Source: Bolinopsis microptera (lineage: Eukaryota; Ctenophora; Tentaculata; Lobata; Bolinopsidae). Taken from it: 64,000 nt of DNA. Both the position numbers and the translations under genes were made by a program. The notes under the pieces are model-generated. The model was not told the origin of the DNA and did not search any database. It saw nothing but the letters and a program-made list of their open reading frames with translations. Shown here in pieces: positions 34,828 through 45,417 of this stretch. The stretch spans positions 7,123,246-7,187,245 of the forward strand of contig NC_087081.1 of the NCBI RefSeq assembly GCF_026151205.1, given 5' to 3'. The number at the start of each line of letters is the position of its first letter. Positions within the stretch are counted from its first letter, which is position 1.

Positions 34828-36562
34828 ATGTTTGTCTGGCTGCTTGTGTGCCTTTGGATTTTGGTTTTACTTTTCTTCGTGTTTTTTTATTTGATTCCCG
34901 AATTAAAGATTCCAAATCTATTGATGATTTGTTTCAGGAGTAAATCGTCATAACGAACACAGAAGAAGTTTAGTTGTTCCAACAAAATCGATGGACTATT
35001 CGCATCTTTCCACAGGTATTTATTAAAAAAATTACAGAATACTATAAATTAAGCTATTTAAAACACCAGAACTAAATTCACAATGATTAAATAAGTGTAC
35101 TCTGCAGTCTGCATGTAAATTAAGTGTATTGATAACAAGGCTAACAATTCTTACCGTCCTCTCTCCCCAGATCCTACTCGACCAGGAATACAAGAAAACA
35201 GCACTCTGGAGCGAGCCACCCAGCCCATTTCGTCCACCATGAACCACATGACATCACGTGACAACAATCACGTGTCACATGACCATGCTCAAGTCTACCA
35301 CAACTCAGTCCCCATTGTCAGGGAAACTGGAGGTGGTTACCATGACTCCAGGATTCCAGGACAGTACGATAGAATGTCTGGAATGCAGAGGACAGATAGT
35401 GTGGACACTGCAGGATCTCAGATATCGGAGCTGTGTTATTCGCTCTCTCAGCTTACTAAAGGGGGGTGAGTGTGAACAAAAGCCTAATTACTGGCATTGA
35501 ACAGTTGTTAAGCAATTAGTTATGCCTCATTTTGTGTAGCTCCTTCATAATTATAAACCACAGCGATGTAACGTAACTATTTGATCTATAGTCTAATGTG
35601 GCACATATTCCTTCGGGTAGGGTACATTTAACAAAGGTTACTGTAGGATAAGCAACAAATTTCATCATGAAATTAATCAATCAATAAGGAGAAAACGATA
35701 AGAAGATAACTAATTTTTAACCGTGAATGTTGCAGTTACTAGCCGTCTCTCTCAGAGATAACAAATAACAGAACACACTAACAAACCACACCATTTCAGC
35801 ACTGAGGGTGCACATCCTGCACGACCAGGAAGTACCACTTCCTCTCGCGCGCTGGTACCACCTGGCACATTTGCCAGTGTCACTATGGCTGCGCATCCTA
35901 TTGATCCGGATTGCTGTACTCGTGTTTCTAGACACGTCATGGGTGCTTATGGTATGACATTTAACTCTGAAATAAATGTTTCTCATCGGCCTTAATATAT
36001 ATCATGGTAATATAAGAAATGATTACAATTCTGACCCCCGCCATACGTGACCTTCTCAACATACACTCGTTAACATTTGTTAGAAAGTAGTCCACTTTAT
36101 CACGTGTACAACGCAGGAGGAGCAGGCAGGAACACACCAGCACGTGCTTACACTCCCAACTCAGCCAAGTTTAAACCTCACAAACAGAAGGTCATTATCT
36201 TAAGTAAACAAACAGAGGAAGCAACTTGATTTGTTGCTATTTACTGATGTTTTCTTTTTGACGGGATTGATTGGTTTTTGTTGGAAGGGTTGAACTTTCT
36301 TGGAAACTTCACAAGTTTTAAATCTAGCCTCTGAAATTTATTATTCCAGGTTGCCACAATCCACGAAAAAACGGAACATCGCGTAAAGAAGTCGTCAAAG
36401 GACCCGGAAGGACTTGAATCATCTAGTCTAAAATTCTTCAGTAAAATGTCTCACGACAAGTCGCATCAGAAAAAGCAGAAAAAACATCTGCTCGGTCAGC
36501 TGAAAGGCGAACCTTCGGGACATATGGCAGATCGAGGAGGACACAGAAGTGATAGTAGATAG
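27341..36562 (+). CDS. STARD10-like gene, C-terminal tail exons
   Basis: The same gene continues: 27341-27425, 27726-27842, (gap), about 34629-34721, 34938-35015, 35171-35465, 35800-35951, 36117-36190, and terminal 36350-36562 ending in TAG. Phases agree across every junction except 27842 to 34629, which needs one base more. An exon is therefore probably missing between them, or the acceptor at 34628 is wrong. The tail is low-complexity, rich in S, T, P, H and R, and ends very basic (KKSSKDPEG, KKQKKH). No domain was recognised. Vertebrate STARD10 ends soon after the START domain, so this extension of over 300 residues is unusual. The HMTSRDNNHVSHD stretch is encoded by CACGTG/TGACATCA-like words similar to the intronic arrays. 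Confidence 0.75.
27843..28435. other. Intronic stretch
   Basis: AT-rich start of a 6.8-kb intron with repeated GTTAATTGGTTAATCAG-like text, two ACGTCATAGCCACGCA words (28108-28145) and a CA microsatellite at 28226-28260. An unidentified exon may lie between here and 34629. Confidence 0.4.
28440..28930. repeat. 33-bp minisatellite, about 13 copies
   Basis: Unit contains GTCTGGTTGTTGAAAATGTG and AAATAGTGTGGAT. Several units are shortened or carry GTCGAT. The 181-residue minus-strand frame across it is a repeat artefact. Confidence 0.95.
29485..30603. repeat. 23-bp minisatellite, about 48 copies
   Basis: Unit TTACAGTGCTATTACTACAC plus TTT/TTC. Variants (CTATAACT, GTTTTATT, ACTGCACT) recur in the same order at roughly 30000, 30180 and 30370, showing higher-order duplication of about 185-190 bp. 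Confidence 0.95.
30848..32771. mobile_element. 1.9-kb non-coding element with TIRs and 6-bp target duplication
   Basis: The ends are G8-TGTCACGTCCGTCTATGTCCGC and the matching complement ending GACAC-C17. Both sides are flanked by TTTATA (30842-30847 and 32772-32777), a likely 6-bp target duplication. Just inside each end lies the same-orientation segment TGTCTCATAGAATCCAAAAA with GGACAGGACATAGGC. The interior has GGACATAGGC repeats, two copies about 725 bp apart of a block starting GTTATAGGGGGATCATG (31053 and 31778), long CTCCTC-rich tracts and GTCCGAGTCCGCCAATG repeats near 32540-32680. No transposase. Confidence 0.65.
32835..34616. repeat. 23-bp minisatellite, about 77 copies, with higher-order repeat
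   Basis: Unit contains GTAACCCAGGTAACGTG then TTCAAT. Rare variants recur at the same offset: GTAACTATGTAACCCTGG at about 33164 and 33747, GTGACCCAGG at about 33495 and 34078, and CCCAGTTAACG at about 33525 and 34108. This shows a duplicated block of about 583 bp. The last unit runs directly into the next START-gene tail exon (about 34629). Confidence 0.95.
34743..34828. repeat. (CTGT)n microsatellite
   Basis: About 21 CTGT units right after the donor of the exon ending at 34721. Confidence 0.95.
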
Positions 36563-36742
36563 AATGGGTTAGACACCACCGTGATGTGACGTCATGTGAT
36601 TACCACGTGATAATATGGTATGACGTCATGTCACGTGGTGTAAACTTGTGATGAGATTTTAGATTTAGAAAACTCTTTTCCAGCTTAGCTGTCAACATTA
36701 TTTTGGACTTGCAATAATGCATACCGGATATGGTTTCATGGC

Positions 36743-38000
36743 AACTTGGTCGTTTAGCTCCGGACAGTCTATGCAACGTCTATGCAACGTCCATGCAACA
36801 ACAAAAGAACCGTCTATGCAACGTCTATGCAACGTCCCTGCACAATGAACACTCTATGCACACTCCCTGCACGGTCAGTCTATGCAACGTCTATGCAACG
36901 TCTATGCAACGTCTATGCAACGTCCCTGCACAGTACAATATGAACACCGGCTACTAGCCGGCTAGTAGCCACTTTTGTAATAACAGCTCCTCAACTTCAC
37001 ATTACCAACCGGCTACTAACCGGCACTTGAAAAGTGGTCACTAGCCGGCTACTAACCGGCTACTAGCCGGCTAGTGACCACAAAGTGGCTACTAACCGGC
37101 TACTAAGCGGTCACTAGCCGGCTATTAGCCGAGCTCTAAAGCAGACCTACTAGTAGCCGGTTCCAAACCGGCTACTAGCCGGCACTTAGAAAGCGGTCAC
37201 TAGCCGGCTACTAACCGGCTACTAGCCGGCTAGTGACCACAAAGTGGCTACTAACCGGCTACTAAGCGGTCACTAGCCGGCTATTAGCCGAGCTCTAAAG
37301 CAGACCTACTAGTAGCCGGTTCCAAACCGGCTACTAGCCGGCACTTAGAAAGCGGTCACTAGCCGGCTACTAACCGGCTACTAACCGGCTACTAACCGGC
37401 TAGTAACCACCAAGTGGCTACTAGCCGGTTTAGAACCGGCTACTAATAGGTCTGCTTTAGAGCCGGCTAGTGACCGGTTAGTAGCCGGTTAGTAGCCACT
37501 TGGTGGTTACTAGCCGGTTAGTAGCCGGTTAGTAGCCGGCTAGTGACCGCTTTTCAAGTGCCGGCTAGTAGCCGGTTTAGAACTGGCTACTAATAGGTCT
37601 GCTTTAGAGCTCGGCTAATAGCCGGCTAGTGACCGCTTAGTAGCCGGTTAGTAGCCACTTTGTGGTCACTAGCCGGCTAGTAGCCGGTTAGTAGCCGGCT
37701 AGTGACCACTTTTCAAGTGCCGGTTAGTAGCCGGTTGTTAATGTGAAGTTGAGGAGCTGTTATTACAAAAGTGGCTACTAGCCGGCTAGTAGCCGGCTAG
37801 TAGCCGGTGTTCATATGGTACTGTGCAGGGACGTTGCATAGACGTTGCATAGACGTTGCATAGACTGACCGTGCAGGGAGTGTGCATAGAGTGTTCATTG
37901 TGCAGGGACGTTGCATAGACGTTGCATAGACGGTTCTTTTGTTGTTGCACGGACGTTGCATAGACGTTGCATAGACTGTCCGGAGCTAAACGACCAACTT
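36743..38000. mobile_element. 1.26-kb fold-back element built of CCGGCTAGTAGCCGG units
   Basis: The outer arms (36743 to about 36960 and about 37785 to 38000) are reverse complements made of GTCTATGCAAC repeats and a shared CGTTTAGCTCCGGACAG end. The inner part is a dense set of CCGGCTACTAACCGG and CCGGCTAGTAGCCGG palindromes, with a direct repeat of about 160 bp (about 37060-37210 and 37215-37370), turning near 37410. It starts 180 bp after the STARD10-like stop codon. No coding. Confidence 0.85.
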
Positions 38001-39150
38001 CCCGGTTTCATCTAGTAAACAAGTAGTAATTATTGTTAGTATCATTTCACTTAGTAGATTTAGTGGTGAATTATAATTTTGAGTTCTATCTATTTTCGTA
38101 TTTATAGATATATTTGAGTTATGATTACAATCTTAATTGTCTTATTGTTGCCATCGGAGCAAACGATTGTCGACATAAATTGATTCTCTGACTTTTTCTT
38201 GCTCATTCTGTAAAATAACTTAAATAATTTAATGATTCGGTAGCTTATTTGACTCGATATTCAATCTGTAATTATTATTAATGAGTAAGATAATTTAATT
38301 ATACGATTCAAGCATATTTGTGAACATTTAATTGTATCTTATTTGTGACTGCTCTAATTATTTCACACGACGAAATTAAGGCATTTTATTTGGCTATATC
38401 TTAGACACGATTTGTGTTACGAACCAAATTAATATTCGGAGGCTCCTGATTTGAATGTATGGCCTGATTGATCAACGATGATCGACGACAATTAAACTGT
38501 GTGTTGAGTCGCCTCGAGGCAATGTTTCCTCAATATTTTTGGCACGCTTTCCCCCATCTATATCTGGCCTTACTATTTTGCTTAATTCTTGATAATTGGT
38601 TTCAATTATAGTTGTTAATACTTTAATAGCTTAAGTTAGAATATTAAGCTAAGGTAGAATAATAATGGTAATAGCTTAATAAGAGGAAAATTGCAAGGAG
38701 TTGGACTTTCTGTACCAAAATGTACCAAGGTAAAATATTTGGTACCAAGGCATTTATCTCGAGATCGTGTTGATCAATTTTCTTTAAAATTTCCAGATAG
38801 TAAAATAACTACATAATATGTAAAATAGGAACAATCTGTGCGAGTTTGGGCGAGTTTCTGACTGCCAAATGTCTATCGCTTCAAACACAAGAAAATAAAT
38901 CCAAATTGGTGGTTATATTTTTGGTGTTTGAAGTAGTATCTTAAGTTTGGCACATAGAAATTCGCCAAAACTCGCACAGATTGATCCTACATGCTTCTGA
39001 TCGCAAGAACGGGTGCAACTATAATAGTTGCACCGGTGCCACACTTTACGTAAGACGCTATGCGTTTTTTTTTAAGTGTCCGCGCGATAACGCGCCGCGC
39101 TATTATATTATATTAAATTTATCTGTTTAATTATGGAATGCGCAGGCGCG
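38001..39150. other. Gene-free AT-rich stretch
   Basis: No gene. A short inverted pair (GCGAGTTTGGGCGAGTTTCTG ... TTCGCCAAAACTCGCACAG) spans about 38840-38980, and a GC-rich GCGCGATAACGCGCCGCGC lies at 39082-39100. Confidence 0.45.
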
Positions 39151-39154
39151 TGCT

Positions 39155-39745
39155 TACCTGGGGACCCCAGGCTATTATGTTCATAAACGAATAAAGATTT
39201 GGCGGAATGACAGGCTGAGCGCGGCCCAGTAAGCGCGTGCATACTAGATCTGGATGTATAATATATGCATGAAGTAGGCGCACACTTGGTCGATACCAAA
39301 TCCATTGCATATGTATAGTATGAGGTATAGAATTGCTCTAACCAGAAACCACCACTTGCAGTAGCACGCGTCCAGAAGCGCCTGCCATCTACTTCGAACG
39401 ATTGCCAAAATCGCAAATTTTCGGCTGTGTCCGAATTTTCAAAACCATCCCTACATTGAAGTCTTTACCCCAAAAGTTTGGATTTCATTGTTAATAAAAT
39501 TCAAAGAGTTAAAATAAAATTCAAAAAGTTAAAATAAATGAAATTTTTTGTTAATTCTGTCAAAATTTCCGGACCTTCAGACTAAATTTTCAGAAACCGC
39601 TCCCTCCCCCTGTCCTGATTTGTTTGAGATTCCAAAACTACCCCCTCCTTATCACTTATTTGCCGGACGTTTTACTGGGCGGCGCTCAGCCTGTCATTCC
39701 GCCGAATGTTTATATTTATGAACATAATAGCCTGGGGTCCTTTTA
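39155..39745. repeat. Inverted repeat, arms about 75-80 bp
   Basis: The left arm 39155-39235 (GGACCCCAGGCTATTATG ... GGCGGAATGACAGGCTGAGC) is matched in reverse complement at 39672-39745. A further diverged copy of the right arm follows at 39750-39810 (AGCCTTTCATTCCACCGAAT). The spacer is about 435 bp with no gene. Confidence 0.75.
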
Positions 39746-40059
39746 CCTGGGGACCTAAGCCTTTCATTCCACCGAATCCCTAATTATGAAAATTACAGCC
39801 TGGGTCGCTGGTAACGTTGGAACTTGCTTATAGGACAGTAACCGAAGCTAAGGGCTATAAAGTGAAAAGTGAATCTCAAGAAAACAAAACTTTTTTTTCA
39901 CTTTAGTCAATCGCTAGTCAATTTGAGCATTGCACAGTTATATGGAGACCGGTCCGGTCACAAAATCCCAAAAAGGTAGGCTGGAGGGCCTCCAAAAGCG
40001 TGCTATCAAGTGGATTCTTCACGAGGAGAATATGAGTTATTCACCATCCACATACATTC

Positions 40060-40630
40060 CTAATTCATTGAGAGATGTGATAGCAGAGCTATTAGAAACT
40101 GCTGGCTGTAAAGATGTTACCACTGAACCTCTCCTCATTCCTGTCAACGGGAGAGAACTTCCTGCAGGGGCCAACAAAGCAGATGGAGCTAGATTAGATG
40201 TTAGTGCTAGGAGTGTATGGAACCCATTGGAAAGGGCATTTTTAGATGTAAGAGTATTTCATGCTCAAGCTCCTTCCAATAAGGCTCTTGGATCTCCAAC
40301 CACTATATGTACAATAGCCATGAGAGACAGAAAAAGAATTTATACAATAAAAGGATTGTAGAAGTCGAACATGGGACGTTTACACCGATAGTCCTATCAA
40401 CCACTGGGGGTATGGGAAGGGGAGCAAATAAGTTCTTCAAGAAGTTAGTGGATAAACTATCTAGGAAATCAGGCCAACGATATAGTGAGGCAATGACATT
40501 TATTAGGAAGAGAGTAAGATTTGACCTATTGAGAACAACAATCATAGCTCTTAGAGGAGAGAGAGGGTTTAAAAGTAGTAGTGCAGTAAAAATAGCAGAA
40601 TTAGATATAAATTTGGAGCCAGTTCTTTAA
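40060..40630 (+). pseudogene. Nuclease-like C-terminal domain ORF, frameshifted
   Basis: Two frames overlap by about 50 bp (the first ends 40361; the second ends 40630). The encoded pattern is D-G-A-R-L-D, then FLDVRVFHA, then K-x-x-YNKRIVEVEHGTFTP, then STTGGMGRGANKFFKKL, then LLRTTIIALRGERG. I recall this pattern from hypothetical proteins and retroelement C-termini in invertebrate genomes. The D...DVRV...EVE arrangement suggests a PD-(D/E)XK-like nuclease fold, but that is inference. One indel near 40290-40310 breaks it. It lies inside the split LINE. Confidence 0.45.
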
Positions 40631-40780
40631 ACTGGCAAACTTATACTACTTAAAGGGTGTTCAAGGGTTTTCTATTGAATGTATATTGAATTTTATATAG
40701 GGTAATTGTTATATTATGTGTATATTGTTTGAATAATTTCTACCACAAAAAAAAAAAGACAGCTTAAGATTATGCCCATA

Positions 40781-42109
40781 TAGTCCAGTCATTTATGGAC
40801 ATGTGCCTGCAAATTTTCAGATACCCACGAAACTTTGCACAGACCTTCCCAAAGGTATGAATAAACGATTTTCGGTTGGAGACATTTTTTTTACTTTGGG
40901 CAAAACCCAGGAGGGCCGCGCCCATATTGACCCAATAACGTAACTGACCCCTTGCTTCTGAAGGTTGTAGAGACTTCAAAATAGGCTTAAACGAAGCCGC
41001 ATATGCATGTTTATATAAGAGTTATTGATCAACACATTGCCTAAAATCCTTACTTTTCGAGAAATTCGCCAAAAACCATTTTGGGCGTGGCGCTAGGCCG
41101 ATTTTACTAACTTTTGATAGGATTGTGATAGAGTCTTTGGATAGAGTGCAAAAGAACCGCAATTGGCATATTTATATATGACTTACGAAGAAACATATGC
41201 CTTAAAGTGCTTACTTTTTCAGTTATTGGCGAAAAACTGATTTTCGGTTCCAGAAATCATGCAAAAATATGGGTATGTGGTACATTGGGCTATGAAGACC
41301 TTAGAGATTTTTGAATGAGTGCAAATTGTGCAGAATGGCCATGTTTATATACAACTTATGAAGCAACATGCACCCTAAAATGCTTACTTTTCGAGTTATT
41401 AACATAGAACGGGAGGCAAAAATGGCTGATATAACCAATTTTGCTCTATTTTGTGCAAATTTTCTCTGTTTTTCCCCCAAATAACTCGAAAAGTAAGCAT
41501 TTTAGGGTGCATGTTGCTTCATAAGTTGTATAATAACATGGCCATTCTGCACAATTTGCACTCATTCAAAAATCTCTAAGGCCTTCATAGCCCAATGTAC
41601 CACATACCCATATTTTTGCATGATTTCTGGAACCGAAAATCAGTTTTTCGCCAATAACTGAAAAAGTAAGCACTTTAAGGCATATGTTTCTTCGTAAGTC
41701 ATATATAAATATGCCAATTGCGGTTCTTTTGCACTCTATCCAAAGACTCTATCACAATCCTAACAAAAGTTAGTAAAATCGGCTCAGTGCCACGCCCAAA
41801 ATGGTTTTTGGCGAATTTCTCGAAAAGTAAGGATTTTAAGCAATGTGTTGATCAATAAATCTTATATAAACATGCATATGCGGCTTCGTTTAAGCCTATT
41901 TTGAAGTCTCTACAACCTTCAGAAGCAAGGGGTCAGTTACGTTATTGGGTCAATATGGGCGCGGCCCTCCTGGGTTTTGCCCAAAGTAAAAAAAATGTCT
42001 CCAACCGAAAATCGTTTATTCATACCTTTGGGAAGGTCTGTGCAAAGTTTCGTGGGTATCTGAAAATTTGCAGGTACTAACCCAAAAATGTCCGTAAATG
42101 ACTGGACTA
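40781..42109. mobile_element. 1.33-kb fold-back element, arms about 620-630 bp
   Basis: The left arm 40781-41400 (from TAGTCCAGTCATTTA) and right arm 41480-42109 (to TGACTGGACTA) are near-perfect reverse complements. The spacer is about 80 bp. Each arm is itself made of about four degenerate units sharing TTTATATA, then CTTATGAAGCAACATG or a variant, then TGCTTACTTTTCGAGTTATT. No coding capacity. Confidence 0.9.
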
Positions 42110-42476
42110 ATTAAACTAACTAACTAACCGCTTCGACTTTCTTGACCTTATTTTCTTCTTTAAGATTGTGAAGCTACATATACCTGTCACTTTACCCTCA
42201 TATTTGCAACCATTTCAAGGCCACTCAAGGTTAAGAATTAGCCACATGGACCCCTTATGTTTTGTAAGCTCAATCTTACAACAAGCAAGCTCTAACGCTT
42301 TTGCTAAAAACTTTTACTTTAGGACCCACTCCAAATGGAATCATATTTCTCTAGCTATACGTGAGATAGAGATTATTTCTAAGTTCAAAAGCAAATTGAC
42401 CTCCTACATATGGGATAAAATTCTGCCGGAGGAATTAGATTATGATCTAGATTATTCCCTCGAGACAGAGATGTGA

Positions 42477-44089
42477 GGCAGTCTACCTAAAGCTAACAAT
42501 ATGTTCATAAGAGCTTAAATCCCTGTTGTCTGTATTTCTCATTTCTCATTTAAGTGCATATCATCACATCATGGATTTCACTTTATTATATGATTTGATT
42601 GCTTTTGATATTTTTGTGTGATTCTATTTGAAATTCTATTTGAAATTCACGATTTCCTTGGGCCCATACTTGTGCATAAGTTTGGGGGAGGGAGTTATGT
42701 GCCTCGCCGGGCTAAAGTAGTGGATGACCTTGCTGTACGGCAAGTTAAACAAGGATCTGAAACTACTAGGTTCCGTACAGACTCAACTCTGCACCCGTGT
42801 CAATATGTTCATTATATGCAAGCCTCTTGATTTATAAGGTGCATTTTGCTCTCAACATCTGTGTTTTGGTGACCCTCAGGTCCTTTGATTGCATACATTT
42901 TGTCCTAGAAAATCTGATTTTATCGGAGTTTACTTTTGAGAAGATTTAATGTTGTTCATTCATTGTGTAAATTTGTATGTAATTGATCGATTTGAAAGAT
43001 TTCAATAAAAAAAGTCATCATATTTGATTGACGATGTCAACCCTTCCAGATCGAATTGCTCTGCAGATTAACGATCGAGATCTCTCTTGGATGCGAAGCA
43101 GGAATGCTAGTTTGCGCTGGGCGTCGAAGCGGCGAAGTCCTCCAATGATATATAATAGTCATTCCCCAACATGCTTAGTACCGCCTATTGCCTAAGCTAA
43201 TGAGGCTCATTGTTGCCGCTACTAGTGAATAGCTCCCGAAAAGATCACTGATTGGGCCACGAAATTGCTGATTTAGTACCGAGATCACATATCTGGAAGA
43301 TTTTAAAAAGGCCACAACTCGGCTTAGTTGTAAACAAACAACTTGAAATTTTGGGAAAGTACTTCAATTATCAAAATACATGCGTCTGAAAATTTTGGAG
43401 TTACTAACTCAAAAAGTTCTCGCTTTATGCATATACGGTTATTATAGGGAAAAAAAGGGAGTGGAATGCCAAACTTTCTGTAATCGATGAAATTTGAAAA
43501 AAGTTTCTGAAATTACAAGTTTGACCCTTAGTAGCTATAATATTCTCTGAAATTTTTTAGCAATTCTGATACGAATAACGAATTACGTAAGTTATTAAAC
43601 GGTTGCCTGTGGGTAGTTACTTTTGGGCCACCTGCACCCTGCATGTCATGTTATTACATACATTACTATGCATAGGGTTTACAGTCAACCACAATGCATT
43701 TAGATATTCTGAAGGGAATCCTTACTTAGCTGAATTATAACATGTCACCTAGCCAAATGCAGGCGTATGGCATGCATAACCAGTGAAAGATAGTGATATA
43801 ATATGTACCAGTACATGACCCTGGTCATTAGAAACACCCCTAAAAGTTCGTTTTTTGACAAAAAATTTAAAACTTCTGTAATTTCATTTCTAGCCAAATA
43901 TAGCATAATGAATGAAGTACCTGATGATTGTGCACCAGTAGGTCTATGTTGCTACACCAATTTACTTGGTTATGTATTGAAATACAATAAGCCTTTTCAT
44001 CACCACTCTTAAATCATAATTTAAAATTGAACTGTGGATCTATTCAATGAATTCATATTAATGTATATTTAGGTTGCAAAGCTAAAGAC
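42477..44089. other. Stretch between LINE tail and MYND gene
   Basis: The LINE 3' trailer may reach about 43010, where AATAAAAAAAG occurs. 43123-43139 repeats the 17-bp GTCGAAGCGGCGAAGTC word from 3697. A possible 3' splice site (TATATTTAG) at 44072 precedes the MYND ATG, so a 5' UTR exon may lie upstream. The frame at 43803-44012 has no recognisable content. Confidence 0.4.
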
Positions 44090-44785
44090 ATGGGGCCATG
44101 TGAAGTCTGTCAAGAGGCGTCATCAAAGTTTTGTTCCCGCTGCAAATCTGCCTTCTATTGCTCAAAAGATCATCAGAGAAATCATTGGAAGCAGCATAAG
44201 AAAGCGTGTGTTTCAAAAGAAAGTGAAGATCACAAGGATTCTGGCGCTGATGAAAACTCAAGAAGTTCTGTTAATTTCTCAATGCCCTCTGTTTTTGGTT
44301 CCTGGTTCAATACTGTTACCCCAGCAGATCATTATGAATGGCTAACAAACTGTTACATGTTAAGATGTGATGATGATTATACTTTTGGTGACTGCTACTT
44401 GCATGGCCCATATGACCCGGATGCTGATGTCAACTCCATAACCATAGATTTCCTTTGCTTCTGTCTTCTTGCTAAACGCAATAATGCAATTCCACAGAAT
44501 TGGAACTGGTGTGCTTTTCTAAAAGCTGCAGGAAAATGGGCTGGTTTTGCATTTGAAAAATCTGATGCTACTGGACGTTGGGGCCCAATGGCTGCTATGT
44601 GTCTCCGGAGTGCAGCTGAGAAAGTGTATGGTTGCAGTGCCCGTGATGGAGACTCAGAATGTCATGATGTTGCTTTGGGACAAGCTGAGAAACCTCTCAA
44701 TAGAAATCAGTATGTTGCTGAAGTTGGTGGAAAAAGTGCTTGGAATGGTTTCAAATCATCCCTTCGTTCTGCTAGAGGCATGTAA
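44090..44785 (+). CDS. MYND zinc-finger protein, single exon
   Basis: 231 residues from ATG 44090. Residues 4-40 form a MYND finger with ligands C4, C7, C15, C18, C24, H28, H36 and C40. The sixth ligand is His (YCSKDHQ) where most MYND fingers have Cys. MYND fingers are protein-interaction modules that bind proline-rich peptides. A charged linker (42-62) is followed by about 165 residues rich in W, C and A (WLTNCYML, DFLCFCLLA, NWNWCAFLKAAGKWAGFAF) that I do not recognise. No SET domain is present, so it is not SMYD-type. There are no introns and the frame is intact. AATAAA-like signals occur at 45112 and 45351. Confidence 0.8.
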   Translation: MGPCEVCQEASSKFCSRCKSAFYCSKDHQRNHWKQHKKACVSKESEDHKDSGADENSRSSVNFSMPSVFGSWFNTVTPADHYEWLTNCYMLRCDDDYTFGDCYLHGPYDPDADVNSITIDFLCFCLLAKRNNAIPQNWNWCAFLKAAGKWAGFAFEKSDATGRWGPMAAMCLRSAAEKVYGCSARDGDSECHDVALGQAEKPLNRNQYVAEVGGKSAWNGFKSSLRSARGM

Positions 44786-45417
44786 ATCTGTAAATGAGTT
44801 TCAAGGAGATTGATTGGTTACAACATGAACACAGGCTCTCTAATTGGGGAATTTTAATAACTTTTAATACTGTATTTTAAACCAGAAATTCTATTTATAT
44901 ATTTATTTCCCATAATTTAACTTATTTATACATTTTATAAATTAATGACAATTCACAAAGTTTAATTGGCAAGGTTACAATGATCCAAAATTGTATCATT
45001 TTATTACATATTAGAGCATAGTTTTAACCTATTCGAACATATGTTTATTATTTACTCATTTATAGTGTTTGCATGTGGTGTTGAATTTACTGATTAAAAG
45101 TCAGTTTTAATAATAAATTTTGTAATTTAAAGTTTGTATTGTTCATTATAATAACATCCCAACTCCATTTTGCTGTTTTTTTTTGTTTCAAAAATTAACC
45201 TGATAATCTGCTTGAACAATGAATATTATTGGATTTAGATACCAAAACTTCAAGATAACTCATCAACTCTTAAGTCTTAAGCTGGTTAAGGCTTCAAGTT
45301 TTATACAATTTATTTTGTTGCTATAATGTTTTATATTCAAAGTTCCTAAGTAATAAACATTGAAAGTGGTCTTTAATTACCAACATTTCAGAAGCTATGT
45401 TCAGAACTTGTTGAAAC
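44786..45417. other. Intergenic AT-rich spacer
   Basis: 3' trailer of the MYND gene and probable promoter of the BTB gene. No other feature. Confidence 0.5.

Larger units (their letters stand above)
39905..42476 (+). pseudogene. LINE C-terminal remnant split by a 2-kb insertion
   Basis: 39935-40058 encodes the LINE tail segment RLEGLQKRAIKWILHEE. 42125-42476 encodes the continuation RFDFLDLIFFFKIV, then HSRLRISHMDPLCFVSS, then FRTHSKWNHISLAIREIE, ending at a TGA. The minus-strand LINE at 49.1-49.9 kb has both segments joined (FQKRCIKWIFDEE, then RFELNDLTLFQKIV), which shows that about 40060-42124 is inserted. The first part also has stops and a frame shift near 39930. 5'-truncated, dead. Confidence 0.75.
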
